Shown: positions 46,913 through 55,545 of the stretch, in pieces
Layout: each line of letters starts with the position of its first letter
Numbering within the stretch: the first letter of the stretch is position 1
From: JAXMBX01 sp046349635
Lineage (GTDB): Bacteria > Planctomycetota > Planctomycetia > Planctomycetales > Planctomycetaceae
Assembly (NCBI GenBank): GCA_046349635.1
Contig: JAXMBX010000017.1
Coordinates: 1 to 64,000, forward strand
Direction: 5' to 3'
Length of the DNA: 64,000 bases
The notes under the pieces: generated by a model
Seen by the model: only the letters and a program-made list of their open reading frames with translations
What the model was told of the DNA's origin: nothing
Databases searched by the model: none
Made by a program: the position numbers and the translations under genes

Positions 46913-47506
46913 TCAGGTGCGCGGAGGTGTGATCTTGTGTTCCGTCTTGTGTTGCATGCCGGGGTGATTCGCCCCGGCCGGAGTCGTCTTCATCGGCTCC
47001 TTGTCCTTCGTCATGTCGTAGACCGACAGCAGCTTTTCCTTGTCGAAGACCATTTCCTCGCGGCTGGCGCCGGTCAGGTCAAACAACGTCGTCAGTTCAA
47101 TCGCATCGCAGGGACAGGCTTCTTCGCACATCCCGCAGAAGATGCACCGCAACTCATCGATGACGAAACTCTGCGGATATTTTTCGCGGTCTTCCCAGGG
47201 AGCCTCCGCACCAACAATATCGATGCAGTGGGCGGGGCAGGCGGTCGCGCACATGAAGCAGGCGACGCATTGCACGCGACCTTGCTCGTCCTTGTTCAGA
47301 CGATGGACGCCGCGATAGATGAGAGGGTTGGGGAACTCCGGGCGCTGTTCCGGGAACTGGCGGGTGAAGGAGTCTCCCTTCACGACGCTGAAGAAGTGCT
47401 TTGCCGTCGTCGAGAGCCCGTCGATCAACGGGGTGAGGTACATCTTCCCCGCCAACCCCAGCTTGGGCTCTTCAATCCACCGGATGGCTTTATCGTCTGT
47501 TTTCAT
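46913..47506 (-). CDS. nuoI: NADH-quinone oxidoreductase subunit I
   Basis: Peripheral-arm ferredoxin-like subunit carrying the N6a and N6b [4Fe-4S] clusters. Both cluster motifs are visible in its 197 residues: CVACFMCATACPAHCIDI (~81-98) and CIFCGMCEEACPCDAIEL (~119-136). The C-terminal ~50 residues are hydrophilic and longer than usual (MKTTPAGANHPGMQHKTEH). The start at 47506 is an ATG. Confidence 0.96.
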   Translation of the reverse strand: MKTDDKAIRWIEEPKLGLAGKMYLTPLIDGLSTTAKHFFSVVKGDSFTRQFPEQRPEFPNPLIYRGVHRLNKDEQGRVQCVACFMCATACPAHCIDIVGAEAPWEDREKYPQSFVIDELRCIFCGMCEEACPCDAIELTTLFDLTGASREEMVFDKEKLLSVYDMTKDKEPMKTTPAGANHPGMQHKTEHKITPPRT

Positions 47507-47539
47507 AACGTCCGTCGTATTTCACTCAAAAAGTCTTGT

Positions 47540-48712
47540 TCACGCCGCGGGCATGCGCGGGATCGACCGATTGACCGGGCTCAACTCCCGCGAGGATTTC
47601 ATCGCGTACCAGATGGCACAGAGGACGACCGTGCCCCAGGAAATTGCCGCCTTGGCGGCGTAGGCGTTGTGCGGGAGGAATTCCTGGGCGATGGCACTCG
47701 TCAACAGGTTCACCAGCCCAAGGGGAATCATCACTTTCCAGCCGATGGACATGAGCTGGTCGTACTTGAACCGGGGCCAGCTCCAGCGGGTCCACATGAA
47801 GAAGAAGATCATCAGCAGAACCTTGGTGTGCAGCACGGCGACCCGGATCAGTCCCCCCACGAGAGTGACCTGATTGGCTTCGGTCATCGGAGCCAGTCCC
47901 CAGAAGTGCCAGCCTCCGAAGAAGAGGATCACGGAGAGATAGGCGATGGTGACCATGTGCAGGTATTCAGAGAGGGCGAACATGCCGAACTTCATGCCGG
48001 TGTATTCCGTGTGGTAGCCGCCGACCAGTTCCTGTTCGCATTCGGGGAGGTCAAAGGGCAAGCGGGCCGCTTCCGCGAAACCGCTGATCAGAAACACCGT
48101 GAAGCCGAGCGGCTGCAGTGCGATCCACCACCATCCCGAGGAGGCCTGCGAAGTGATGATCGTTTCCATCCGGACGGTTCCGGCGATCAGCACCACGCCG
48201 ATGATCGACAGGCTGAGGGGCAGTTCATAGCTCACCAACTGGGCACTGGAGCGGAGCCCCCCCAGAAAGCTGTATTTGTTGTTGGAAGCCCAGCCCCCCA
48301 GGATGACTCCATAGACCCCGAGGCTACTGATCGCAAATACGAACAGCACGCCGATGTCGAGGTCAGGGGCAATGGAGAGGGCAATCGGCTTGCTGACGCC
48401 GGGGACCGGTACGTAATAACCAAACGGCACCGTCGCAAAGGCCAGCATCGCGGAAGCGAGGATCAGCACCGGAGCCGCGAGGAACACCCCTTTCATCGCG
48501 CCGGCCGGGACCAGTTCTTCCTTGAGGATGAACTTTAATCCGTCGGCCAAGGGTTGCAGCAGACCCCAAGGTCCGACACGGTTCGGCCCGAGGCGATCCT
48601 GCAGGTACGCCGCCGCCTTCCGTTCTATCAGCACGAGGTAAGCGACGGCCCCTTGCAGGGCGCCGACGACCACGGCGATCTTGATCAACGGTTCCAACCA
48701 GTCTTGCATCAT
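47540..48712 (-). CDS. nuoH: NADH-quinone oxidoreductase subunit H
   Basis: Membrane subunit forming the quinone-binding site at the joint of the two arms. From the ATG at 48712 (AAGG upstream) it has about 390 residues and eight helices. Motifs are LIERKAAAYLQDRLGPNRVG (~29-48), PLADGLKFILKEELVPA, SLGVYGVILGGWASNNKYSF, RLPFDLPECEQELVGGYHTE and EYTGMKFGMFALSEY, the last two holding the acidic quinone-site residues. A TTG start ten codons earlier is possible. Confidence 0.96.
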   Translation of the reverse strand: MMQDWLEPLIKIAVVVGALQGAVAYLVLIERKAAAYLQDRLGPNRVGPWGLLQPLADGLKFILKEELVPAGAMKGVFLAAPVLILASAMLAFATVPFGYYVPVPGVSKPIALSIAPDLDIGVLFVFAISSLGVYGVILGGWASNNKYSFLGGLRSSAQLVSYELPLSLSIIGVVLIAGTVRMETIITSQASSGWWWIALQPLGFTVFLISGFAEAARLPFDLPECEQELVGGYHTEYTGMKFGMFALSEYLHMVTIAYLSVILFFGGWHFWGLAPMTEANQVTLVGGLIRVAVLHTKVLLMIFFFMWTRWSWPRFKYDQLMSIGWKVMIPLGLVNLLTSAIAQEFLPHNAYAAKAAISWGTVVLCAIWYAMKSSRELSPVNRSIPRMPAA

Positions 48713-48773
48713 CCCAACCTTATATTTCTCGTTTTCCGTCAACGCTCTGACGCGAACATCGAAAACGCATTCG

Positions 48774-50498
48774 TTACGAAACTTCGACCTTCTCCACTTC
48801 CAGCATCGGCGAGCCCGGTGCCCGGAACGTCGGGAGCGGATGCGTGACCGTTCCCAGTTGCGAGGTGATGGGGCGCTTCTCTTCTCCCGTCACGAGGTTC
48901 AAACCGCATTCCGGCACTCCGTCTTTCGCCCGGGCGAAGAACGGAATCTTTTCCGCGAGTTCCTTGAGGACGTCTCCGGCGTGATAGAGGCCGCGCCGTT
49001 CCGCCAGGTCGCCGAACGTTTGGCCGTCGACGTGCGTTCCTTCGTGCGGTCGGAGTGCCCATTCCGTGGTTTGCAGCAAGCCGGCATGATTGACGTAGCA
49101 ACCGCTCTTTTCCGCGAAGGTGACGCCCGGAATGACATAGTGGGCTTTGCGGGCAATCGGCGTGGGGAGAATGTCCTGCACGATCCGCAAGGAAACCTTG
49201 TCCAGCTTCGACGCTTCCGCCTCGTCGTTCCAACCGTCGGGATAATTCCCGGTGATGTACGCCGCCTGAATCTGTCCCGCGTCCGCCTTTGACAGGAATT
49301 TCTCCCAGTCGCAGGCTTCCGGCTGGAAGTGCTTCAGGATTTCTTCGACCCCCTTGCGGTTCGGGCAGCGTTCCGCCCGAATCGTGAAGCCCGCCTTGAA
49401 GACCTCATCCTGTCCCTCGACGGGAACCTTCCCCAGAACAAGCAGAGTGTCCGGCGACATGGCCTTGAACGCGCTCGCGAGCAAGTAGGCTTCCTCACAG
49501 GTCAGGAACGGCGAGACAACCGCCGCGGCCTTGCTGCCACCCGCAGTTTTCACGGTCGATTTCAGAGCGTCCCGCACCTGGGCGATCCCCTCCGTCCAGG
49601 AGACATCCTCGAAACGGTCCTGTGCCCGTTTCTTGATTCCGCTGAGACGTTCCGAGGCATGGACGAATTCATTGCGGTACCGGCCGATGTCACACATCCA
49701 CCAGTCATTCGCATTGGGGTTGTAGCGGGGCTGGAGACGGTACAACTGGTTGTTGTTTTCATGCACCTGGATGCTGCAACCCGTGCTGCAGCGGGTACAG
49801 ACGGAGTCGTGCGGCTCCATGAACCAGACCCGCTGTTGATACAGGAAGTCCGTCGAGCAGAGAGCGCCCACCGGGCAGAGGTCGTTGACGTTGCCGGAGA
49901 GGTGGTTGTCGATCGGGAAGCCGGGGAAGGTGTCGATTTCCCCATGCGCACCCCGGTTGATGACCATCAATTCCGCTTCGCCGGAGATTTCGCGCGTGAA
50001 CCGGACGCAACGGGTACACATCACGCAGCGGTCGACAAACAACGTGACGTGTTCTCCGAGTTCGCGTTTGCGGCTGGTGAAGGGCTTCACGTCGGCGCGG
50101 CGTTCGGGTTGGCCGTACTGGAAGTAGTAGTCCTGCAGCCAGCATTCCCCCGCCTGATCGCAGATGGGACAATCGACCGGGTGGTCCAGCAGAATCCCTT
50201 CCTGGACGTAGCTCTGATTGGCTTTGACCTTGGGGCTGTTGGTGACGACGACGGTGCCATCTTTGGCCGGCGTCTGGCAGGCGGGAACGAGACGGGGCTG
50301 CATGTCGACTTTGCCCGTCTCCTTGTTCTTGGCGCCGACTTCGACGAGGCACATGCGGCAACTGGCCACGACCGACATCCCGGGATGCCAGCAGTAGAAC
50401 GGAATGGCCACTCCGGCGCGATCCGCCGCCTGAATGACATTCAGCCGTTCGTTGTCCCCGATCTGAATTTCCTGACCGTCAACAATGATGGTCGCCAT
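48774..50498 (-). CDS. nuoG: NADH-quinone oxidoreductase subunit G
   Basis: Iron-sulfur subunit of the peripheral arm. The 574 residues start with a [2Fe-2S] ferredoxin domain (FYCWHPGMSVVASCRMCLVE). The N5/N4 region follows: HPVDCPICDQAGECWLQDYY (~105-124) and VDRCVMCTRCVRFTREISG (~152-170), then NVNDLCPVGALC. A molybdopterin-oxidoreductase-like domain begins at DSVCTRCSTGCSIQVHE, which retains a CXXCXXXC cluster motif (the N7-type site present only in some NuoG). The domain is shorter than in E. coli NuoG (~900 residues), with its C-terminal part reduced. Confidence 0.95.
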   Translation of the reverse strand: MATIIVDGQEIQIGDNERLNVIQAADRAGVAIPFYCWHPGMSVVASCRMCLVEVGAKNKETGKVDMQPRLVPACQTPAKDGTVVVTNSPKVKANQSYVQEGILLDHPVDCPICDQAGECWLQDYYFQYGQPERRADVKPFTSRKRELGEHVTLFVDRCVMCTRCVRFTREISGEAELMVINRGAHGEIDTFPGFPIDNHLSGNVNDLCPVGALCSTDFLYQQRVWFMEPHDSVCTRCSTGCSIQVHENNNQLYRLQPRYNPNANDWWMCDIGRYRNEFVHASERLSGIKKRAQDRFEDVSWTEGIAQVRDALKSTVKTAGGSKAAAVVSPFLTCEEAYLLASAFKAMSPDTLLVLGKVPVEGQDEVFKAGFTIRAERCPNRKGVEEILKHFQPEACDWEKFLSKADAGQIQAAYITGNYPDGWNDEAEASKLDKVSLRIVQDILPTPIARKAHYVIPGVTFAEKSGCYVNHAGLLQTTEWALRPHEGTHVDGQTFGDLAERRGLYHAGDVLKELAEKIPFFARAKDGVPECGLNLVTGEEKRPITSQLGTVTHPLPTFRAPGSPMLEVEKVEVS

Positions 50499-50567
50499 GC
50501 TGATCCTTCTTTACCGTCGCGATGCTCGCCGTGATTTCAGTTTGTGTTGTTTCGCCGCAGCCGTCGT

Positions 50568-51929
50568 TTAATGACCGCCGAGGCCGACCAGTTCCAGCGC
50601 TTCCGCCGGTGCCTGGGATTGATAACCGTTGGGATTTGTCCGCTTGATGTAGTCTTCGAATTCGCCGCGGAATTTGCGGATGGCATTCTTGATGGGCCAC
50701 GCCGCACCGTCCGCCAGTCCGCAGATTGTCGTGCCGGGCATGATCCCGATCGACTCGCTGATGTCGAGCAGGATGTCGAGGTCCTTCAGCCGTCCCTTGC
50801 CGTGCTTGATGCGGTTCAGAATTCGCTCGGACCAGCTCGTCCCCTCGCGGCAGGGGGTGCATTGGCCGCAGGATTCGTGAGCGAAGAACCGGCAGGAGTT
50901 GTGCAGGAAATCGACCATGGAGACGGTCTCATCCATCACGACAACCGCAGCCGTCCCGAGGCCGAGGCAGCCAACCTTGCCGGGTCCGGCGAAGTCGAGC
51001 TTTGTATCGAATTCCGGTTCGGTCAGCAGTCCCATGCTGATTCCCCCGGGAATGGCTGCCTTTCCTTTGCGGCCTTTCCACACGCCACCGCCGTGCTTCT
51101 CGATCAACTCGCGGCAGGTGATTCCCAGTTCCGTTTCGTAGATGCCGGGCTTGTTGACGTGCCCGCTCAGGCAGTACAGCTTGGGACCGTAGCTCCCCGG
51201 ATCGCGAGGGTTATTCGGATCGGCGGGGACCCCCATCGTTTTGAACCAGTCGGCTCCCCGGTTCACGATGTGCGGCACGCAGGAGAGGGTCTCGATATTG
51301 TTGACGACCGTCGGCTTGCGGAAGGCCCCTTCGATGGCGGGAAACGGAGGCTTGATCCGGGGCCAGGCCCGTTTGCCTTCCAGGCTTTCGATCAGTCCGG
51401 TTTCTTCGCCGCAGATGTAGGCTGCCGCTCCGCGGTGGATGTAGACATCCAGCGAGAAGTCGCTCCCCTGGATGTTCTTGCCGAGGAGTCCGGCCGCATA
51501 GCATTCGTCGATGGCGCTCTGCAGGCGTCGCTTGGAGAGAGGGTATTCGTAACGCAGATAGAGGTAGGCGGTCTTCGCCCGGGTGGCGAAGCACCCGATC
51601 ATGATCCCTTCGATCACCTGGTGCGGATCGGCTTCCATCAGGAGACGGTTGTTGAACGTTCCCGGTTCGCTTTCGTCCGCGTTAATGCACATGTAGATCG
51701 GACCGGGATGGTCCTTGGGGAGAAAGCTCCACTTCATGCCGCAGGGGAAACCGGCGCCACCGCGACCGCGCAGGCCGGAGGCCTTCACCAGTTCCACGAC
51801 GTCGTTGGGGGACATCCCCTTCAACACTTTCCGAATGGCAGTGTAGCCCCCGTTTGCCTCATACACCTTGAGGGTATGGCTGTCAGGCTTGTGAACGTTG
51901 GCCGTCAGGACAGGTTCGAATTCCGCCAC
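50568..51929 (-). CDS. nuoF: NADH-quinone oxidoreductase subunit F
   Basis: NADH-oxidising flavoprotein subunit with FMN and the N3 [4Fe-4S] cluster. The 453 residues carry the NADH/FMN-binding stretch LRGRGGAGFPCGMKWSFLPK (~50-69), the FMN-site NADESEPGTFNNR, YIRGEY-type sequence (here LYLRYEYPLSKRRLQSA), GAAAYICGEETGLIESLEGK and the cluster motif ESCGQCTPCREGT (~353-365) with a later Cys in MPGTTICGLADGAAW. It lies between nuoE and nuoG with short spacers. Confidence 0.97.
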   Translation of the reverse strand: MAEFEPVLTANVHKPDSHTLKVYEANGGYTAIRKVLKGMSPNDVVELVKASGLRGRGGAGFPCGMKWSFLPKDHPGPIYMCINADESEPGTFNNRLLMEADPHQVIEGIMIGCFATRAKTAYLYLRYEYPLSKRRLQSAIDECYAAGLLGKNIQGSDFSLDVYIHRGAAAYICGEETGLIESLEGKRAWPRIKPPFPAIEGAFRKPTVVNNIETLSCVPHIVNRGADWFKTMGVPADPNNPRDPGSYGPKLYCLSGHVNKPGIYETELGITCRELIEKHGGGVWKGRKGKAAIPGGISMGLLTEPEFDTKLDFAGPGKVGCLGLGTAAVVVMDETVSMVDFLHNSCRFFAHESCGQCTPCREGTSWSERILNRIKHGKGRLKDLDILLDISESIGIMPGTTICGLADGAAWPIKNAIRKFRGEFEDYIKRTNPNGYQSQAPAEALELVGLGGH

Positions 51930-52007
51930 GATTGTTTCCGTTTCCAGAGTTTCCGGGATGTACGAATCACCCGGCCTTCATTGACTACTCAGACTCGCCG
52001 CAACGAG

Positions 52008-52511
52008 CTATTCCTTCTGCGCCTGGGCCTTCAACTGACCGGCGAAATCCTTTGCCGTCTCGACCGACAGATTCCTGTACACCGTTTCATTGGCGAGCGC
52101 CGCCGGGGCAAAATCACACAGACCCAGGCATTCGCCGAACTCGAACGTCACGAGTCCGTCCGGAGTCGTTTCGCCGGGCTTCACACCCAGTTCGTGACTG
52201 ACCGCTTCCAGCAGCTCATCCGCACCGCGCAACGCACAACTCACCGAACGGCAGACCCATGCCCGCACCTTGCCGCAGGGTTTGTCCTTGAAGAACCCGT
52301 AGAACGAGAGGGTGTCGTAAATCTGGGCGGGGGAGAGTTCCAGCAGGTGGGCGATTTCCGGAATCGCCCCTTCGGGAATGTAACGCAGTTTCTCGTTCAC
52401 CAGATGCAGCGCGGGGAGCGTCACCGCCTGCTTCGTCGGATAGCGGGGAAATAAGGCCCGGATCTCCTCCACCATCTCGGGAGTCAACACGGTCATAGTC
52501 GCTTCTGGCAT
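52008..52511 (-). CDS. nuoE: NADH-quinone oxidoreductase subunit E
   Basis: Thioredoxin-fold subunit with the N1a [2Fe-2S] cluster, partner of NuoF. The 167 residues start MPEATMTVLTPEMVEEIRAL (a second ATG five codons in is possible) and carry ALHLVNEKLRYIPEGAIPEI, FYGFFKDKPCGKVRAWVCRS, then the cluster cysteines in VCRSVSCALRGA and GECLGLCDFAPAALAN. Confidence 0.95.
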   Translation of the reverse strand: MPEATMTVLTPEMVEEIRALFPRYPTKQAVTLPALHLVNEKLRYIPEGAIPEIAHLLELSPAQIYDTLSFYGFFKDKPCGKVRAWVCRSVSCALRGADELLEAVSHELGVKPGETTPDGLVTFEFGECLGLCDFAPAALANETVYRNLSVETAKDFAGQLKAQAQKE

Positions 52512-52559
52512 AATCTTCAGTTTTCTAGAGGACTCGATACGCAGATATTTCTCGCTCGT

Positions 52560-53767
52560 TCAGCGATCCAGTTCCGCCGCGATGATGTTCAAACTTCCCA
52601 GGACCGCCACCACGTCGCTGATGGAGTGCCCCCGGATCAGATGCGGGAACATGGCAAAGTGGATGTAACTCGGCGGCCGGCAGCGGGCCCGGTACGCCTT
52701 GTCGCTCCCATCCCCCGCGAGATAGAAACCGAGCTCTCCGTTCGGCGCCTCGAAGGGAGAGTAGATTTCCTGCTTCGGAGCCCGCATCCCCCGATTCGTC
52801 ATGATGACTTCGAAGTGGGTGATGCAGCCTTCGATGGTGTTGTAGACCTTGTCCTTGTCCGGCAGAACCAGCCGTTCACCGGTATCGACGTTGACTGGTC
52901 CTTCGGGGAGGTTTTCCAGCGCCTGTTCGATGATCTTCAGGCTTTCCAGGGTTTCTTCCATACGAACCAGATAGCGGTGGAAGCAATCCCCACCATCGAG
53001 CAGATGACCTGGAAATCGAAGTCCTTGTAGGCCATGTACGGCTCGTCCTTGCGGACGTCGCGCGGCACGCCGCTCGCCCGGGCGACGGGGCCGGTCGCAC
53101 TGCGGCTGATGGCCTCTTCCTTTGTGAGCAGGCCGATGTTCTTGGTCCGTTCGACGAAGATGCGGTTGCGATTCAGCAGCCGGGTGAAGTCGCCGTAGAC
53201 CTTGGGGTAGCGTTTCACGAAGGCTCGGGCCAGCCGGATGAATTCCGGGGTGGCATCGTACATGACGCCACCGACGCGGGTGTAGCTGTTCGTGAAGCGT
53301 GCCCCACAGAGCGTTTCGAAGGCCTCGTACAGGTTTTCCCGTTCGTTGAAGGCGTACAGGAAGGCGGTGAACGCCCCCGTATCGAGCGCCATCGCTCCAC
53401 AGGAGAGGAGGTGATCACTGATCCGGGCCATTTCGGAGAGGATCGTGCGGATGTACTGGCAGCGTTTGGGAACTTCGATTCCCATCAGCTTTTCAACCGC
53501 CAGGTGCCAGGCGACGTTGTTCGCCATCGGCGAAATGTAGTTCATCCGGTCGGTGACCGTGACGTACTGGTTGTAGTTGAGATGTTCGCCGATCTTCTCG
53601 AAACCGCTGTGCAGGTAGCCGATGTCAGGGATCGCATCAATGACCGTCTCGCCCTCGATCTTGAGCAGCAGGCGAAGCGTCGCGTGCTGCGTGGCCGGGT
53701 GCTGCGGACCGAAGTTCAGGGTCGATACTCCTGCTCAATCGGGTGATTCGGTCAGTGTGGTTGCCAT
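52560..53767 (-). CDS. nuoD: NADH-quinone oxidoreductase subunit D, three indels
   Basis: Quinone-site subunit related to the large subunit of NiFe hydrogenase. The ATG at 53767 starts MATTLTESPD and then meets a TGA in the same frame. One extra T (~53737) and one missing G (~53723) explain this: repaired, it reads ESPDEQEYRTLNFGPQHPAT. The body (GYLHSGFEKIGEHLNYNQYV; MNYISPMANNVAWHLAVEKL; NRNRIFVERTKNIGLLTKEE; GPVARASGVPRDVRKDEPYM) is normal until about 52968, where a G-run is one base short. After repair SMVGDCFHRYLVRMEETLES continues to a normal end (GDLVAVLGSLNIIAAELDR-type: DVVAVLGSLNIIAAELDR). The repaired length is about 402 residues, as expected. As an essential part of an intact operon it is almost certainly functional in the cell. 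Confidence 0.93.
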
Positions 53768-53852
53768 AATCAATCAAACGCCGGAATTGTGATTCGATCT
53801 TCACGCGACCCTCAGGTCGCCGTTTTCATAGCTGTTCTCTCGATGAATTCGC

Positions 53853-54338
53853 TCAGTTGTGCCGTTCGCCTCGGCCGCGCAACGGATAGTCCTTCCGCAG
53901 CGGATATGCTTCGAAGGCATCGGGCATCAGGATTCTGCGCAGATCCGGATGCCCTTCAAAAATGATCCCGAACATGTCGTACACTTCCCGCTCCATCCAG
54001 TTCGCCCCTTCCCAGAGAGGAACGGCGGAGGGAACGGTCAGATCCGGTTCGTTCAGGTAGCAGCGGACATTGAGCCGCAGGTTGTCGCTGATATTCAGCA
54101 GCAGGTAGACCAGGCCGAACCGGTTGCGGGCCCCGCGATAGTGCAGATAATCGACGCAGGTGACATCCACCAGCATGTCGAAACCGCACGATTCCTTCAG
54201 GAATTTCAGCGTATCGAACAGCTTGTCGGCAGGGACCTCGATCCGGCGACTTCCCTGGTCATAGGATTCGGAGGAGCGGCAGCTCTCCTCACCCAGTCGC
54301 TGTTTGATTTTCGCCAGAACTGAATCGTAAGTTTCCAT
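53853..54338 (-). CDS. nuoC: NADH-quinone oxidoreductase subunit C
   Basis: The 30-kDa-type peripheral subunit that contacts NuoD. From the ATG at 54338 it has 161 residues (METYDSVLAKIKQRLGEE); an ATG 13 codons upstream is possible but adds an atypical lead. The family block is GFDMLVDVTCVDYLHYRG and FGLVYLLLNISDNLRLNVRC, then the signature WMEREVYDMFGIIFEGHPDLRR split as ANWMEREVYDMFGIIFEGHP and the ending LRKDYPLRGRGERH. It is separate from nuoD, unlike the fused NuoCD of E. coli. Confidence 0.95.
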   Translation of the reverse strand: METYDSVLAKIKQRLGEESCRSSESYDQGSRRIEVPADKLFDTLKFLKESCGFDMLVDVTCVDYLHYRGARNRFGLVYLLLNISDNLRLNVRCYLNEPDLTVPSAVPLWEGANWMEREVYDMFGIIFEGHPDLRRILMPDAFEAYPLRKDYPLRGRGERHN

Positions 54339-54402
54339 CGCACCAAGCTTCCGAGAATCGATACCGCCGGGGACCATTCGCCAAGAACCGACCTGACCTT
54401 GT

Positions 54403-54972
54403 CTAACGCGTCACAACCGGCAACAACCGGGGCTGCACTTCCCCCGGAGCCAGTTCCACGAGCGCCCGCTTTGTCGCTTGCCGCTGCGCCGTCTCGAATT
54501 CGTTCCCGCGAATCGTCCCTTCCCGCTGAATCTTGTTCTGCAAGTCGATGATCGCCTGGATCAACTGCTCCGGACGGGGAGGACAGCCGGGGACATACAT
54601 ATCCACAGGGATAAACCGGTCGATTCCCTGCACCACGGCGTAGGTGTCGAAGACCCCGCCCGTCGAGGCACAGGCCCCCATCGAAATGCACCACTTGGGT
54701 TCGGGCATCTGCAGCCAGATCCGCTGCAACACGGGGAGCATCTTCATCACGACCCGCCCGGCGACGATCATCAGATCACATTGCCGGGGGGAAAATCGGA
54801 ACACTTCCGCTCCGAACCGCGCCACGTCGTGCTTGCTCGCCCCCGTCGCCATCAATTCGATACCGCAACAGGCGGTCGCAAAGGGCATCGGCCACAGGCT
54901 GTTTTTGCGGCACCAACTGGCCAACTCGTCCAGCTTCGTGACCGCGACGTTCTCGGGAACTTCTATTTCCAC
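54403..54972 (-). CDS. nuoB: NADH-quinone oxidoreductase subunit B
   Basis: PSST-type subunit carrying the terminal N2 [4Fe-4S] cluster beside the quinone site. The 189 residues show ATACCGIELMATGASKHDV with the tandem Cys pair (~34-35), FRFSPRQCDLMIVAGRV, PKWCISMGACASTGG and VPGCPPRPEQLIQAI, giving all four cluster cysteines. The GTG start overlaps nuoA by 10 bases. The C-terminal ~35 residues are a basic extension. Confidence 0.96.
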   Translation of the reverse strand: MEIEVPENVAVTKLDELASWCRKNSLWPMPFATACCGIELMATGASKHDVARFGAEVFRFSPRQCDLMIVAGRVVMKMLPVLQRIWLQMPEPKWCISMGACASTGGVFDTYAVVQGIDRFIPVDMYVPGCPPRPEQLIQAIIDLQNKIQREGTIRGNEFETAQRQATKRALVELAPGEVQPRLLPVVTR

Positions 54973-55352
54973 TGAAAGACCCCCTTGCGCCAGGTGTAAA
55001 TGAACCCCAGCGTGAGGATCGCCAGGAAGCCCATCACCACCCAGAACACACCATGACCCGGCCCGAGCGTGCCGGCACGATTTCCCCCGAAGGCGACAGC
55101 CCAGGGAAATAAAATGAGCAGTTCGACGTCAAAGACCAGAAACTCAATCGCCAGCAGGTAGAATCCGATGTTGAACCGCTGGCGTGCATCGTGCACGGGG
55201 TCCATTCCGGACTCATAAGGCATCAATTTGACGGAGGATGTCCGGGAGCGGGGGCCGATAATATGGGCCGTGATCAGAATCGCGACCGAAATGGCAGCCG
55301 AGACTGCCACGAACAATAAAATCGGAAATGCTGGCGAGGTCATAGGTTCCAT
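54963..55352 (-). CDS. nuoA: NADH-quinone oxidoreductase subunit A
   Basis: First gene of the nuo operon; a three-helix membrane subunit at the arm junction. The 129 residues include KLMPYESGMDPVHDARQRFN and the FYLLAIEFLVFDVELLILFP helix, the family hallmark with its acidic residues. The operon promoter should lie in the ~190 bases between this ATG and the divergent M20 gene; an AT-rich patch occurs around 55430-55500, but I cannot assign -35/-10 boxes with confidence. Confidence 0.96.
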   Translation of the reverse strand: MEPMTSPAFPILLFVAVSAAISVAILITAHIIGPRSRTSSVKLMPYESGMDPVHDARQRFNIGFYLLAIEFLVFDVELLILFPWAVAFGGNRAGTLGPGHGVFWVVMGFLAILTLGFIYTWRKGVFQWK

Positions 55353-55545
55353 TCACGCATGTTGACGAAATCCGGCTATTTCTTCCAGCCTCACAAGCTC
55401 GGATTATACGAATCCCGCCCGCAGGCGACAGTCAACCGCCATTTTTCGCAACTATGGGAATTTCACCCCATTGCGTATTCTGTTTGCTTTAACCCATGCC
55501 GTTTCAATCAGTTCTTGCTCGTCGTCACGATCCGGGTTCTTTCGC

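Noticed and set aside
46703..52454. Plus-strand open frames of 611 (46703-48538) and 636 (50544-52454) codons across the nuo operon
   Set aside because: They mirror nuoH-J and nuoE-F on the opposite strand and have His/Gln/Arg-rich translations without family resemblance.
52560..53767. nuoD as a true pseudogene
   Set aside because: All thirteen other nuo genes are intact and the three indels repair to perfect family sequence, so an assembly error is more likely.
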